Below the pieces are notes generated by a model. It saw only the letters and a program-made list of their open reading frames with translations, ran no database searches and was not told where the DNA came from. A program made the translations under genes and the position numbers. Positions 1 through 14,230 of a stretch of 64,000 nt of DNA are shown here, one piece after another. The stretch's first letter is position 1. Every line of letters starts with the position of its first letter. This DNA comes from Drosophila pseudoobscura (Eukaryota; Arthropoda; Insecta; Diptera; Drosophilidae), in the NCBI RefSeq assembly GCF_009870125.1, contig NC_046681.1, forward strand, positions 22,705,001 through 22,769,000, read 5' to 3'.

Positions 1-3000
1 GAATTTTAGTTCTGTTTTATAAAATGTAACCATTTGATTACAAAATTACTTCTTATTCTGTTATAAACTTTAAATTTTGTATCTATAAATATTATGTCTA
101 CCAAATGAAATGGGTTGAGTCTCAAAAAACCCTAAACTTAACACCTCAATAAAACCCAATCAAGTCTTGTGTTTAGTGCTAGTATATTTAATGGCCATCA
201 AACAGCTTGACATAAATCAAGCACCTGGTTTTTACCTAAACTAGTCCTTTCCCTGCACCCAGACGACCTACATGAGCGGAACGAATGCTCTGATCAAATG
301 CCGCAGTTGGCCAATGATGAAGCCATCAACATCTCAATTTTATACACCTTCGAGGCGGCTGTAGGTACGAGGCGGTCGCTGCGGTCTTTATTGATTTTGA
401 TGGCTGCACAGCAGTACAAAGTGATTTATCGCAGATCCTGCGGCAACCAACTCAAAAAACTCAAAGCACTGCAGAGGCCAGGCCAGAAAGACTGCACTGA
501 AGAGAACCCACACAGAAGGGCTGCCAGAGGGGCAAAGGAATACTCGTATAATGGTGGAACGATACGAATCTGTCGATAAGTTGTGGCGGCGGCGTTTAAA
601 CGGCACTCGAGGCACTGGCCTGGGCACCGGGCACCGGCCAAGGGGCAACGGGCAACGGGCATCGGGCACCGCCTACAAGACGTCAACACCGTGAGGGACT
701 GCTGCTGCTGCTGGTGCTGGTGCTGGGCCCTGGGACTGGGACTGGCACTGGCTGGTGGCTGATGACTGCATCAAGATGATGATGAACTTATCTACATCTT
801 TGGGATTGCTTAACGTGTTCGTTGTTTGTGTGTGTCTATAGGCTATAGCCTGAAGCCAGTGTTTTGTCATTGGTCCGCGATGCGGTGCAGTGGCACTCCT
901 TGGAGATCATAAAGATATGGCCCAAAATGCGCTTGTGTGGGCCACTTCCCTAAAGGAGGAGGCGGAGTAGTTTAGGGTCTCTCATCTGCAGATTATTATA
1001 CTTTGGTGTGCGATAAGCGCGCCGCTTGTTTGTTAAATATTATTAATTATTAATCAAGGAGCAGCAGAAGGATGGCTGCTCAAGTTTTGGGATCGCAGGG
1101 AATCCACACCCACACCCGCTATTCGTTAGCCTGCCAAAAAAAAAAAATATCAAATTTCTCGAATAAATGCAATTAATTTGTTGCTTGCACAATGCACAAT
1201 CCGAGAATGGAATAGGGTTCGCCGGATAGGGAATACAACTAATTTGGGGAGAGTCCCTCCATTCAGGACTCGCAAACATGTGTGTGCTTTGAATCCTTTC
1301 ACTAGTTGTTTGCTTTCGGCACCTTTTGGTAAACATGAGATGGCTTGAAAAGGATTTGCGATCGGCTCGCCTTGATTAGAGCTCAATTTACACCATCAAG
1401 GTGTGCGACAGAGCGCCTCTGTCTGTCTGAAGACGAAGAAATCGAGCCGATCTGCTGCAGCAGCCTATCCCCACGTTCATTATTCAATCAACAAAAGATT
1501 ATAGCGTGGCACATATGGTTTTCACCATCTAATCCTGATCAAAGGAGGTGGAGGCGCAGGCGGAGAAAGGGGTTTCGGTATATATCTGGGGAGTGGCCTC
1601 AACAGAATGGAGTTTGATCTGAAAGGATCTCAATTCAGTAGATGGCAGCAGCTCAAACGAAAGAGGACTCCTCTATGATCCCTTGAACTAATTGCAGTTG
1701 ATATCTGACATCTCTAATGAATCCCAGAAATCCCCATCAGGATGGTATTTCTTCACAGATTTCTCAAACTATTCGGATCCACTTTCTTAGCCCCTTTCCT
1801 CTCAGTCCACTTTGTTTAAACTTGATTAAATCCTAAACCCACATTTCCGCATGCTACGATCTAAAAACCCTATAAAACCCAACGTTTTGCTTGGTTTAGG
1901 CCATAAAGATAGCCAAAAACATCTTCAGATTCGATTCGCTAAACCCTGGGATCGTAGAAGACATCAAACGATTTCACTGCCATCTAGGGCTGCTACTCAT
2001 CGTGGTTCAAACCTCTTCTTCGAATCGAATCACTTTTAAAATTTGAGTATATTGAACGGGCCAAAATGGATGCCGTCTTTGATATTTCAGTTAATCGCCG
2101 GCTAAGTCGGCGATTAATTTTACTGCTTATTTTGTTTTCACCCATTCGTAATAAAAATGCCATAAGCTCTTTCCAGTCCTCTTCTGTGACGGCTGCGGCA
2201 AAAATAAAATTGAAAATTTATTGTCTTTATGGGAATGGTCGTTGCTAAAGCTGTGCCGAAGAGACATCCCCTCCCCAGAGACAACCTTTGGCTTCTGCAA
2301 AAAAAAAAAAGCAGCTCTGAAGATGATGCGAATTTTTGCCGCCGCTTCTCTGATGTCTCCTCGATGTCTTTCTCTTGGGTTTGACGTTGAAAAAATTCAA
2401 TATTTTGACAGCATTGTGTGTTGAGTTATAGAACTGAATTAATTTGTCAATCAAAGTGGATAGATAAAGGAAATATTAGGAGAGCAGAGAGAGTGGTTCC
2501 CCCGAAAACTGGCTGCCAGGGCAACCCGCTTATCCTCCACCCACAAATGGCATTGCTGTGATTGGCAAAGGTACGTTGAACGAATTATTTAACAAGCCAA
2601 ACCACCTGATACCAGGACAGGATATGGGGACATCCCAACCCCAAACACCCCACCCGATGCGAACGCGGACAGGTGTCCCGGGACGGGCGTCCTTCGGGTG
2701 ACGGTCTATTACACACACATTCACACGCACAATTGGGCACTTAACAATTCGAAAACTTTACTGAAATTACATAGCCTTCCACACCCGTACATCCCCCACA
2801 TACCCCCACTCGCACTCCCACTCCCACACCCACTCCCTCCCGTGGGGGAGGGCATTGCCGCCGCTTGTTCGGTTCCCGCGCAATTTCCATATATAATATC
2901 AGGTTGGAGAACCATGAATTATAAAACACTCCCCTTTCCCAGTGGCTCTTCATGACACTCATCCTTGATCTAAGGGGGAGAGAGACAGCCCTAGACGGGG

Positions 3001-6000
3001 GGTAGCCGGAAGGAAAAGGCTATAATTATAGACTATCAATACACGTCCTGTACTCCGGCTTTTGTTTTCCACAAAGTTGGCTTTCATTGTCGCATGTTTG
3101 TACACAAAATTCCGATTCGATTTCCTTTAACTTTCAGTTCCGCTTCAAAGCCCGTCATTTAAGGCCATGAAATGATTTTATTTTCAATCGGGGAACGTCT
3201 ATAATTATCATAAATATTTGCCAAAGATTGACAGAGTTTTGCAGCAAAAAAAAAACTTCAGCAACAGATCGATTAAGTCCTTAAGTCCTTATTAAAGATG
3301 AACAAAGTATACATATATCTTTGATAAAAGAAGGTCTCTTGGATGTTCTCAAGAACGATCTTTGGCAGGCAACCGAATGCCAAGCAATTTGCATTAATCT
3401 TAATACAAATTAGAAGAAAAAAATCTATTGGCAAATCCTGTTCAACATGTGAACCACTTTAAAAACTATTCTAAATATTTTTTTACTACTTTTTACGACA
3501 TCTTTCTGCTTATAAAAAATCTGTGTCAGCGCCACAGCCCGCCATCAACAGCAGATCAGATCAGATCAGATGGGATCACTCTGGTAGCAGGAGCCACTAA
3601 TCTGAACACAATTAGTGGGCTATAAATAGCTGCTATAAGAAGTGGTAGTCCAGTAGTCCAGTAGTCCCAACCGAAGACAAGACGATGATGATGATGGCGA
3701 TGGCGATGGAAACAAGTTCATAAATTGGACAGGTTTTCCAATAGACAAATTGATGTGGCCCGATAAGGCCGTGGCGAAGCCATAATTGAACTGTAAATGG
3801 TAAAAATATTTATTGTCTTATCACATCGTATAACTCGCAGTGTCACAACCCCACCAGAAGCAACAAATTACCATATTCCATGGGGAGAGGGACACGCTGT
3901 GCCGTCGGGATCAGGGATACACATCTACCGCTAGAAGAGCAACGCTCTCCGGCTCTTCCTTCAACTTGGGATCTCTTGGCATTTCAGCATTAAAATAATA
4001 TTCATCGTTATCGTTATTAAGTTATGTTGCTTTCCGCTAATGCCCAGGAGAGGACAGGAACACTCCACTACACTCCACTCCATTCCATTCGGATGCTGGA
4101 TCCCCTCTCCGTCAGTGGCCAACAGTTGGCCAACTAAATGCGCTAATCCGCGTGTTGTCAACTTCATTAGCCGATAAACACGCCGACACATTAAATTGGC
4201 AGCAGGCTGCAGGGCCGAGACGCTCAGCAGTTTGGCGGGGATTATGGCCGAGGCGAGGAGACTGGACTGCAGACGTCCGGCTGATTTCTGATTTCTGCGG
4301 CTTCCATTTGAAGTTGCCAACGAAAAATTGCTGCCACTTGAATTTTTAATGCCCATAAAGTATGCAGCGCGGGATGCACTGCAGCCAGACGGCCAGTTCC
4401 ACCGGGTTCCAGGCTCCAGGTTCCCGCTTCGAGTCTTTCCTGATGGCAACGGCAGCCAAAACTCGGCAGAAAACTCCCAAAGAAAGTTCACATAAAATAC
4501 GATGGCTTAGCTTTTGTCTGGCTCTCTCGATCCCCCCTTTGCTCGTACTGTTCCCTTTCAGATCTTCAGATCTTGAGGTCTTTGGGGCCCGTCGTCAGGT
4601 GTGTAATTCGATATCTTTGCTCTTTAATCCCCGGCATCCCAATCGCCAGCCATTCGTTTGTGCGCGCGATTTATGTACTACATTTGTATTTGTGCTTACA
4701 GATCGGCCAGGGCCAGGGACAGGGCCAGGAACAGGGACAGGGACATCGGCCCGGAATGATTGGAGTGGCTCTGCAGAGGTGTACGGGCCCGGGGGCACAC
4801 CATCCGGCCTCGGGGCAAACAAGGATGCGCCACTAAACAATAATTATGACAACAATAAAAGCAAGCAAATCCTTAATTTACTAAAACAATGCCATAGATC
4901 GCTGGAGACGGTGGATTCTCTACTGAACTCTGGTCTCCAAGATTAGGGGGCAATTACTGCTTCACACGACCAGCAGAGAGACGTGTGTGTGTGTGTGTGC
5001 AGGAGATGTGGGGGCCACTCCACAGACGGAGTTGTTTTGACAAAAGCAAATGTCGGGGCCACTGGGCGTTCGGACGGGCAGGCGCCGTCGTATAGAATGT
5101 CCTTACTTGGAATTGAGGCATCTGTTATGGCTAGAGGGTTGTGCCAATAGATGGTAAACATAGCTCATTCATTGAAGGGCAAGAATGATCTTCAAACTTT
5201 AATAAAGTGCGAAGGAGCTAAGGAAAAGTAGAGTGGCTTGTGAGCCTGGAGACACCGTGTACCACCTTACTCATCTGTGAGTGTGTGTCGATCTTACTCG
5301 TTCTTCTTTGGAGCACTATAAAGAAAACGCACTCCTAATGCGACTACACTTTTCGTAAGAGCCTGAGCTCTTAGTAATTATCCCGATTCCATTAAAACAG
5401 ACCCATATTGAGGTCTCGCATCATCGAGTCTGTAAAGCTTTCCATTATCTGGCACACTCCGACCCCAAAAACTGAAGCACGCGTCTGGGGCGAACGAACC
5501 CCCACCGTTGCAGTCATTACAAGACACAACTCTTTCTCTGGCCCGGGGAATAACAAAGCTCGCTGCTCAATGTTCAATGCCCAATTGAAGACATAATTAC
5601 TACTTAAAAGCGGCATTAACGCTATCACTTACACATGTCACATGCTCTTCGAGGCATTACGGAAGACAATAAAATATGACCAGAGGAGGCCGTGCCCCAG
5701 CAATGGGCCACAACATCATCTTCATCTTGAGCGTCATCGTCATCGTCATCGTCGTCAAATAACAGCCTCATCATGATCTTGACTGAGCACAAAACGGGTA
5801 AATACCCCAGCTGTGGTTCGTGGCTCGGTCAGATCTGCTCTTTTGTACTGTAGGGGATCTCTGGGATCTGAGATCTCTCTGAGATTGTGGGACCTGGGAG
5901 CTGGGGGTCGTCTTACAGCAAAACACAGAGCCCAAGACGAGGCTTCCATGGGTTCCTTCTCCGAGGGAGATGGATAGGGAGAACCCAGAAGAGCCCAGAG

Positions 6001-7715
6001 CCCAGAGACTGTGTCAGAGTCTGCGGCATATTGATTAATGGATCAAAGTCTTTTGACACGAGCTATTTTGGTAAGAAATCCTTTTGTTGATCTTTACACA
6101 AACACACACTCGCATTCACTCGTGATATTTAAACTTTATTTTTTCTCGTTCTCCCTGCTCGTTCGTTCCGTTCCGTCCATTCCGTTCGTTCGTGGGTTAT
6201 TCAATAAATTTTCAATTTTGACTGATTGTGAGTGGAATAAGGTCGTTCGTCAGTCGTCGGTCGTCAGTCCTCTCCGGTTCGGCCGCTTTGCGGCGCGTTA
6301 TGATGTATGTTTATATGGTATTCTATGGGGTGTTCGATTGGTGGGGGTACGGGTGAGGGCGCGGGCGGGGGAGCGGGTGCGGGTGGGTTCTTGCGCTTTT
6401 CGTTGTTGTAATACCCTTCTCATTGTGGCCGTCGTTGTTGTTGTTGTTGTTGGTGTTGGTGTGTTTTTGTGTTATTATTATGATTGTTGTTATTGTATTA
6501 TTGAATTGTTTGGGCCAAAGCACTTGGGAGCCATATAGCTCATATGCCTGCGGCAGACGCACAGTGGAATCGAGAAAGGGGATTGTAGAATTTTAAGGAG
6601 TTACAGTGGATGAAATATGGGAATGTAAGAGGTGTAGATTGGCCTACTAGTTCTTTATAAACGGGCACTGTCCAGTTAATCGTTTCTTTCTCTTTTTTTC
6701 TACTATGATCCGATAGAAATTCTGTTTTAGTTTATGAAAACTAGGGGAACAAAATAATAGAAACGGTACATATTTTAGGTATTTTCAGAATTTTGTTCAG
6801 AGAAAATTTGTTTCTTTAAACTATCATATTTTTTTCTGAAGTCTATACAGAAATGTATCAAAATGTAACAAAATAATACATTTCAAAAATCTTAAAGTAA
6901 CAAAACGGGACTCTTAAAGCTAGGAAACACAATGTTTTTGCTTTAAGAGCTAGTAGATTTACTTAACATTAATATTTATAATATAATACTTGCATAATAT
7001 ATGTTCTATATATATTCCATAAGACTCTTCAAGGTAAATGTATTGTTTATGCTTCATGAATTATTTTTAAATTATCCTAAAAATGATCTACATCTATCTG
7101 TATGTTTATATTTCTCACGAAACGTTTCTCTCTCGTTTTAGAGATATGCTAGACCACTTTTCCACGCATTTGCCCCACTGTACATACCATAGCGATTACG
7201 CGCTGGCGTGGAATCGAACGGCAATCGCACTTGCGGTACAAACAACGTTGTTCTGGGTTCTGGATTCTGGATTTTGGATACTCCTTCCCGTTCTACTCGT
7301 CGTATTTGTCCCGATCTTGGGACTGGTGTTGTATATGTTTACAAATCGTGATTCAAGTAGTAGCGTCAATACGAAAATGTTTCTCCAAGGCATATCCCCC
7401 CCCCTCAAACAGCCATTGTGGAGCTGCGCGGCATTCAACCGAATTGGGTTGTATCTGTGTATCTGTGTGTGTGTATCTGTGTGATCATCGTCAAGGCGGC
7501 CATGAAGATGGATTTCTTTCTTTCAGTCTTGAAAGAGAGACAGAGAGAGAAAGAGATCTTTCTTTTGGGCCAGCAACAAAGCCAAAGAAGTTGTTTTGTT
7601 GTGGCAAGCATTGTTGCTGTGATCAAAGCGGCTTGGCGCGTCTCACATATGAGTTTGCTGTTCTTTTCTCCACCGCACTCCACCGCAGATTGTGGCCAAA
7701 AGGGGGAGTCAATAG

Positions 7716-7777
7716 TTTGTATACCCTTCGTTTAGATGCCATAGAAATCATGAGTCTCCGTGGAAGAGGGTATCAAA
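7716..7777. mobile_element. Possible transposon-end hairpin
   Basis: TTTGTATACCCT (7,716-7,727) is followed 39 bp later by AGGGTATCAAA (7,767-7,777), an imperfect inverted pair like the TATACCCT/AGGGTAT stems at the ends of degraded Drosophila repeats. There is no other transposon content around it, so this is a weak call. Confidence 0.25.
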
Positions 7778-8554
7778 GCCTTCGGCACTTAAGAGTCCAC
7801 CTTCCCTTTCACGTTTTTCTTGTATTAAATTGTAATTACTCATGGCACTGGTGTATGGAGAGCGCGTTGGAGCTGCAGCAACGAGTCGGCGGCAGTTGTT
7901 GTGGCACCGTTAGAGCTCTTTTGTTCCAGAACGCGTGCCTCTCCCCATGGAATGGAGTGTGGCCTAAACAATTGATTACGACGAATGCGGTTACCAGATG
8001 CGGCGACTGCGACTCCGACTGGCCCCCCCTGGACTGGGACGGGAGGCGGATCGAAGCCAGTAAGCGATCGATCTGAAATTCCCCATGGGTCCCATACAAA
8101 GTCATTCCAGTTACACGGAAACAGGGGCTAGCCCAATGATTGATTGCAGCCACCGATCCTCGGAGAGTCCGGCTCGGGCCTGTCCGGCTGTCTTGCATGG
8201 CCTGTCAACACGATTTGGCCAAAACAAAACAATGAACGGACAGAGCATACGTCAAACTGGCCCACAATTGCAGTCAAGGATGGGTTGGAGAGGGGAGGGG
8301 AGGGGCAGTTGAAAAGGAGAGGCATATGACAGAAGAGCAGACCCTAAGGAAATGGAACAACTCGATTGCAGTTGTTTTTGTCAGCTGGATATGTCCTGTG
8401 TCTCGAGTCCTGTGTCTTGTGTCCCGAGTCCAGGGGTCCGTCCTCGGTTGCTCGGTCTCCTGCTACTGCGGAAGCAACAATGGGAGGCAATGTCCGACTA
8501 AATGGCATACGGAATATGCCCACACTGTTCACTCAATTTGTGCATCTGAAAAAT

Positions 8555-8557
<3 letters not shown>

Positions 8558-8585
<28 letters not shown>
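8558..8585. repeat. (GA)n microsatellite
   Basis: About 28 bp of uninterrupted GA repeats. It could bind GAGA factor, but it stands alone. Confidence 0.9.
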
Positions 8586-8588
<3 letters not shown>

Positions 8589-11500
8589 TCCCTGCAGTCG
8601 TCTGTGTGTGTGCGTGTGCGTGTTAATCCCCTGAAGAGGGGCTTTGCTTGGCACACTGAGAGAAATTAGGGAGATTCTGGGCTAGGAAAGATAAAGATTC
8701 CTCTCCTTAAATTCTCTACTATCCTCAAGGCATCAATACTCAAACATTTACGTGCATAAATTCTCTCAGTGTATATTTTCACCATGCTAATTCCTACAGT
8801 GGGATTATGTGAGACGATTCATAAGCCAAAAACCCTAAACTGTCAACAAATAAAACACAAATCAGCAATAATAACCAGGCTATTGTCGTGCACAGATCGA
8901 GTGAGTGAGTGAGTGAGTGCGGAGCCATCAAGCCTCATCAAGAAGGGCAAAAGGGAGCCACACACAAAAAGGTTCGTTGTGGCCACGAAAGGAGGCAGTC
9001 GCCTGAAGGCAGTCAAATCATATCGCCTGGAATGTGTAGAGCATGGCATAAATGTCACTTTGAATATGAATTTTGTACAAGAGATGACGATGACGACGAC
9101 GACGTAGCGTAGCGTGAAACCAAATGGCAAATGAAGGCCCAAACCCAGGCCCAGTCCAAGTCCAAGTCCGAGCCAAAACGATACATCATCGCAAGCAACA
9201 GGACTCTCGAGAGTCCAGAGTTGAGAGTCGGAGTAGGAGTCGAAGTCGGAGCTGTTTCGGGGGCATGGTGTGCGCCTTTTGTGCCAAGTCAACATGATCT
9301 CATCTGTCATAGATCGATCGACCTGTTCCAACAATGCGGCCAGAAGCGGAGAGCACATTTAACTGGGTAGCCAGCCAGCAATTCCCGTGTCAGTGGCACT
9401 CACAGGAGGGATCCCTGTACCTGCCTCCGAGCAGCGGGTGATCATCGGGTGACTGCGATCCGAAACAACGCACGAAATTCCACCAAAAAAAAAAAAGAGA
9501 AGAAGAAAAATACAATTCAAATTTGTTGTCGGAGATTAAAACACATTTGTTAATTTGAATAGGTTTCAGCTTGGTTGCACCAACTGTATTGCCCCTCGTT
9601 GGGGCAAGGCACGGCAAGGCGATCTTATCTGAGGAGGAGGTGTTGCTGTTTACATTCCCATTAGATGTGGGATTAGAGCTTGATGGGCTTGCCATTTGTG
9701 ACAGGTCTGTCGGGGACTCTCGGGGACGGCCGGAGACTGCCGGGCACTGGCGGATTGTCAACGGGTTCGGCATGGGATTGGGATTACCTTTTAGCATTAT
9801 TATGAAACACTCAGCAGGATATCTTCCCAAGAAGAGCTGCTCGCTGGCTGCGACTCAATTGCGGCCTATAAAAATAGACAGAAAAAGTCTTTCAGCCGGA
9901 AAATCTCTCGCCGGAGAGCTTATCTCTGGGTAGTGCTCTAACTGAACAGTTTTTTATTTGCTTTTAAAAGCCAGGCAACTAACAGTTCAAGTCACGATCC
10001 AGTAGCATATAACTAAAACGAAAACTAAAACTTAAAATAAATGGAAAACATTTTGATATAAATTTAATTGAGGCTCATTTGCATGTGGCACCCAGCTGGA
10101 AGTCTGATTCAGGAATGCCATGCCACGGCATGCCGAGAGCACCAGAGAGCAATAGAATTAAGATATGGCCAAAAGGGGATTGTCGTGAGATTGCCCCACG
10201 ATGACAATAATGCCAATCTACGACTTATGGAAAAGAAAGACAGACACGGACACAGAGCTGCAGAGATGGAGCTGAAAAACGAAGCTGAACGAATTGCATT
10301 TGTGTGAGAGAGAGAAGAGAGAGAGAGAAGAGCAACTGCCGGCTACTACAAATCCATAATTATGCGCGGCTGATGTCTTTATTAAAGCTGTGGCAACAAC
10401 ATGTGGCCAAGATGCAGCAGCAGCCGGACAGCTCCGTTCTGGGGCAGAGAGTCGAACCTCAAAAACGTTTCGCCGCCGCCGAAACGATCGTCACATAATT
10501 CTGACTCACATAAGCCAGATATGTTGACAACGGCCAAGAAAAGGGCACAAATGATTACACACACACACAAACACACAGAGGAGACCCAGAGACAGAGGAG
10601 ACAGAGAGACACCTGAAGATTAAGCCTGGTTATTTCTCGTCCCGACATTTTGTCCCATTATCACCACAGACAGCAGCGGCTTCCAACTGGCAAAAGGGTA
10701 AGCTGCTACCTCCACAGATCTACAGATCAGCATTATAATAAAAACGCTCCTCCTTTCGGATATATACGACTGTGTCTAGTCAAACAAATAACAACAACTA
10801 ATAAGTTGCATAGCAATCAAAGCTGATCAATGCCGACAAAAGACAGGGGCAGCAGGCAGGCAGCAGGCTGCGGGCCAAGTGAGAAAACGCAGCCAAAAAA
10901 AGACACAACAACAGGGTCTTTGGTAAGCAGATGCTGGGAAGCTGTATAGGAAATTATTATTTAAATTTACAGCGACAACCAGAGTTCGAAAGGAAAACAA
11001 GACAGGGGGAAAGGCGGCTGGGGAAATCAACTAAAGAAAAGCCACGACGAATGGAGGAATGCTCTATCTCCGACATGAAACAGGAAGGAAATCGAAATCC
11101 AAAGAAGTGCAAAGGATCTTAAAAGATCAACGATAAAATCGATCTGCAAACAAAAATTTAAATAAGTATCTAAGAAAAGTAAGAAAAAATAGCTAAAAAG
11201 CAATAAGAGGGGGTATAGTACTCGTAATCCTAGAAGATGATACATTTACAGAATGCATTACCATTTCATTGATAGTATTTATGGGTAAGGGTATTCAAAT
11301 ACACTTGAAATGTTCCATCTATCCACCACATTTCAATGCTATTCAACATTCAAATAATGGTCGCTACTACGTACCATTCTGAGTCAACCTCCGACCCCAG
11401 AAAGCCTATCCCAAAAGGCAGCACCAGCTCCGACCAGCGACTCATTAACGTGTATCTCAATTATTGAACACTATAAATATTTGGGCTACCTGTCGATACG

Positions 11501-11975
11501 GCCGGGCCCGGTGCCGGGGTCCAGCAACAAAACCACCAAACGAATGCTTTCGAGGCTACTTAAGAGAACCCCTAAGAGGCGGGGACACATACGATACCCC
11601 CATACCAATAACCAATATAACCATATACCCATTCCCATTCCCAATCCCAGTCCCAATCCCAATAGTCATCATCATCATCAGCACATAGTCGAGTCGCATT
11701 TAAATAAACGTGTCCCACAGGCCAGGAGAGTGGAAAGAGACTGGAAAGACTTTTGTGGCTGGTGTGTCGTCGTCGGCATTGCCTTGAGTTTTCTTTTGAT
11801 ATCGGAAAAGTTGCTGTATTTTATAATAAGCCTGGCTGTGTATTTCTCATAATCATAAATATTTTTGTACCTCATAACAAATGGAGACCATACCAGAGAC
11901 GACCCCAGATCCCACTCTCCTGTTTTATATTATTTTTTGTTGTTTTCCGCTGTGATATTTTTATGTCCCAGAAGG

Positions 11976-12040
11976 TTTCAAATTTGTATACCCTCTACTC
12001 ATTTTGGGTATAGGGGTATATTAGAAGGATGCGTTCCCGA
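11976..12040. mobile_element. Transposon-like sequence flanking the inverted repeat, left
   Basis: The string TTTGTATACCCTCTACTC followed by GGGTATAGGGGTAT forms the short stem typical of degenerate Drosophila repeat ends. It adjoins the left arm of the fold-back element and may be its true end or an older repeat into which it inserted. Confidence 0.35.
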
Positions 12041-12060
12041 CCCCATACATACGAAGAAAA

Positions 12061-13972
12061 TAGAAGTATAAATGGTAAAGACCAACATAATTTCTCTCCT
12101 CTCTTTTCTCAATTACCCAAAATCCTGTTCCTATTCTTAGGATTCTGATCAAGAGAGTTGCGAAAATCGCGCCGAAACCGCAAGCGAAACGCACAAAATG
12201 ATTTCCAATAAGAGCGCAAAATTTAGGCATTTTATTAATATGAGGTGAGGCACAAGGGGGCGAAAGTTCGTGTAAACACACTAGACAAGAGAGAGTCAAA
12301 TCAGCAGTTCTGGGAATGCCTCACCCTTTTATGAACTTCACTTGGAAGGAGAGCACTCATTCCTTTTTGATTCTCTTCTTCACTGCATCCCACTGCTACT
12401 CCCGAGTAAGGGGAGTGGGAAAGGGACAAAACTTGACGAATTTTCAAGCAGACACACACACATAGCTGGAACTCATGTGATCAAACGAAAAAAAAGAAGC
12501 ACCACAACGCAACAATAACGCATTTTAGATTTTGGCACATGAAAAAACAGAAATTATGCAAAAATAATATTTTTTTCTTTTCATATATCAGACATTGCAT
12601 ATAAATATCACCCACTGCCGCACTTTTTCTTCGTCGCGCTGCTTTTTTGTTGCCGTTTTGCCTCTTTCTGCGGTCCCACCCTTGGTTCAACAAATTTCTT
12701 ACAATAAACACACTTTTTTTTTGTACATTTCATCTTCTAATCACTGCTTCACTACACCTTCGTGACATTTTACCCGTTGGATTTTTCATCATTTTCCGCA
12801 TTTTCAGGGAATAAAAATCGGAGCTGACCTACAAACGCACGCTTTGAGCGGGTGAAAAAATTTGAGTGAGAAAGTTGCAAACACCTTCGTTCTATGCTCT
12901 CCTTCTCCTCCTTCGATTTGCTCTCTCTCCCACACACTCTTTGGGTACTTTTGTTTATGATTTAATTATGCAAAGTGGTCCGCGGTGTATGTGCAGCGCA
13001 TGGTAACTTATTTTATTAAATTAATTGATCTCTGTTTTTAGTAGCAGAAGGAGAAGACAAAGAGCACACATAAGCGTTTAACAAAAGAAGCTCAACAGAG
13101 TGAGTGGGAGAGAGAGCAATTAGGAAGAGGCGAAGATGAAGGAGAGCATAGAATAAACGCATTGGTGCCGCTCTCACTTAAATTTTTTTCACCGGTCAAA
13201 GCGCGCGTTCGCAAGTCAGCTCCGCGTTTAAATCCGGAAAAACCCGGAAAATTGTGAAAAATTCGACGCGTAAAATGTCGGCGGGAGTGCAGCGAAGTTT
13301 GTTGTAAAAAAACCCGTGTTTTACTGCAAAAAAATGTGTTTTAATGAAAAATAATGTGTTTGATCAAGGGCGGGGGCGCAAAAAAGGCCAAATGGCGCCA
13401 AAAAGGCAGCTCGACGAAGGAAAAGTGCGGCAGTGGCTAATATTTATGTGCAATGTTTGATATATACATAAGTAGCCAAGCATATTTTTTTTGCATAATT
13501 TCTGTTTTTTCATGTGCCAAAATCTAAAATGCGTTATTGTTGCGTTGTGGTGCTTCTTTTTTTTTCGTTTGATCACATGAGTTCCAGCTATGTGTTGTGT
13601 GTGCTTGAAAATTCGTCAAGTTTTGTCCCTTTCCCACTCCCATTACTCGGGAGTAGTAGTGGGATGCAGTGAAGAAGAGAATCGAAAAGGAATGAGTGCT
13701 CTCGTTCCAAGTGAAGTTCATAAAAGGGTGAGGCATTCCTAGTCCTGCTGATCTGACTCTCTCTTGTTGAGTGTGTTTACTTGAACTTCCGACCCCTTGT
13801 GCCTCACCTCATTTTAATAAAATGCCTAAATTTTGCGCTCTTATTGGAAATCATTATGTGCGTTTCGCTTGCGGTTTCGACGCGGTTTTTGTCGTAACTT
13901 CGCAACTCCTAGTAGCAAGATTATGGGTAAGTGAGAAAAGATACGATGTTACCTACTATTTATACATTTTAG
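12061..13972. mobile_element. Large imperfect inverted repeat (fold-back type element)
   Basis: Two arms of about 900 bp (left about 12,061-12,958, right about 13,077-13,972) are reverse complements around a spacer of roughly 120 bp. The outer parts are very similar: one 60-base block (12,494-12,556 against 13,487-13,553) matches essentially perfectly, and a 90-base block around 12,180-12,270 differs at only a few positions. The inner parts are more diverged, with indels. Both arms, read outward, carry the same short open frame beginning MPKFCALIGNH, so the repeat may be two head-to-head copies of one 5' region. Long arms with a short spacer fit a non-autonomous fold-back or Galileo-like DNA transposon. 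A hairpin-RNA locus is an alternative. I could not define a target-site duplication. Confidence 0.7.
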
Positions 13973-14019
13973 TTTTCTTTTGTTACCAATGATTGTATTA
14001 GCAGCATATGTACTTAATT

Positions 14020-14230
14020 TTTTAAAGCCGATACTCCAAAAGAGTATCTGGGTTAGATTAGATTTGTGCGGAAGCTAGCTATTCCAACCCCATAATTTAT
14101 ATATTCTTGTTTAGCATCAATAGCCGATTCGATAAAGCCATGTCTGTCTGTCCGTTTGGCCGTCCCACTGAGCGTCCAGATCTCAGAGACTAAAAGAGCT
14201 GCCCCTCATCGTATCGGTTATAAATGTAGA
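14020..14230. mobile_element. Degenerate dispersed-repeat fragment, right flank
   Basis: The segment contains TTCTTGTTTAGCATCAATAG, then GATTCGATAAAGCCATGTCT with tandem GTCTGTCCGT, then CAGATCTCAGAGACTAAAAG. This order of motifs recurs in many dispersed Drosophila transposon remnants. I recognise the pattern but not the family. Confidence 0.45.

Larger units (their letters stand above)
1..11970. other. Intergenic DNA downstream of slp2, no gene seen
   Basis: No open frame in this stretch shows a recognisable domain, splice-supported structure or protein-like composition. The longest (plus strand, 7,231-8,076) is largely Cys/Val and Arg/Glu runs from translated CA/GA repeats. It holds a GA tract (8,558-8,585), AT-rich DNA (6.70-7.08 kb), a CAGGTAG on the minus strand (11,485-11,491) and a possible transposon tail at 7.72-7.78 kb. 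No tRNA or rRNA signature was noticed. Confidence 0.55.

Noticed and set aside
4362-4946. 194-codon plus-strand open frame
   Set aside because: It contains translated GGGACA repeats (GPGTGPGTGTGT) and no domain.
7231-8076. 281-codon plus-strand open frame
   Set aside because: Its Cys/Val and Arg/Glu runs come from GT and GA repeats. No domain or splice support was seen.
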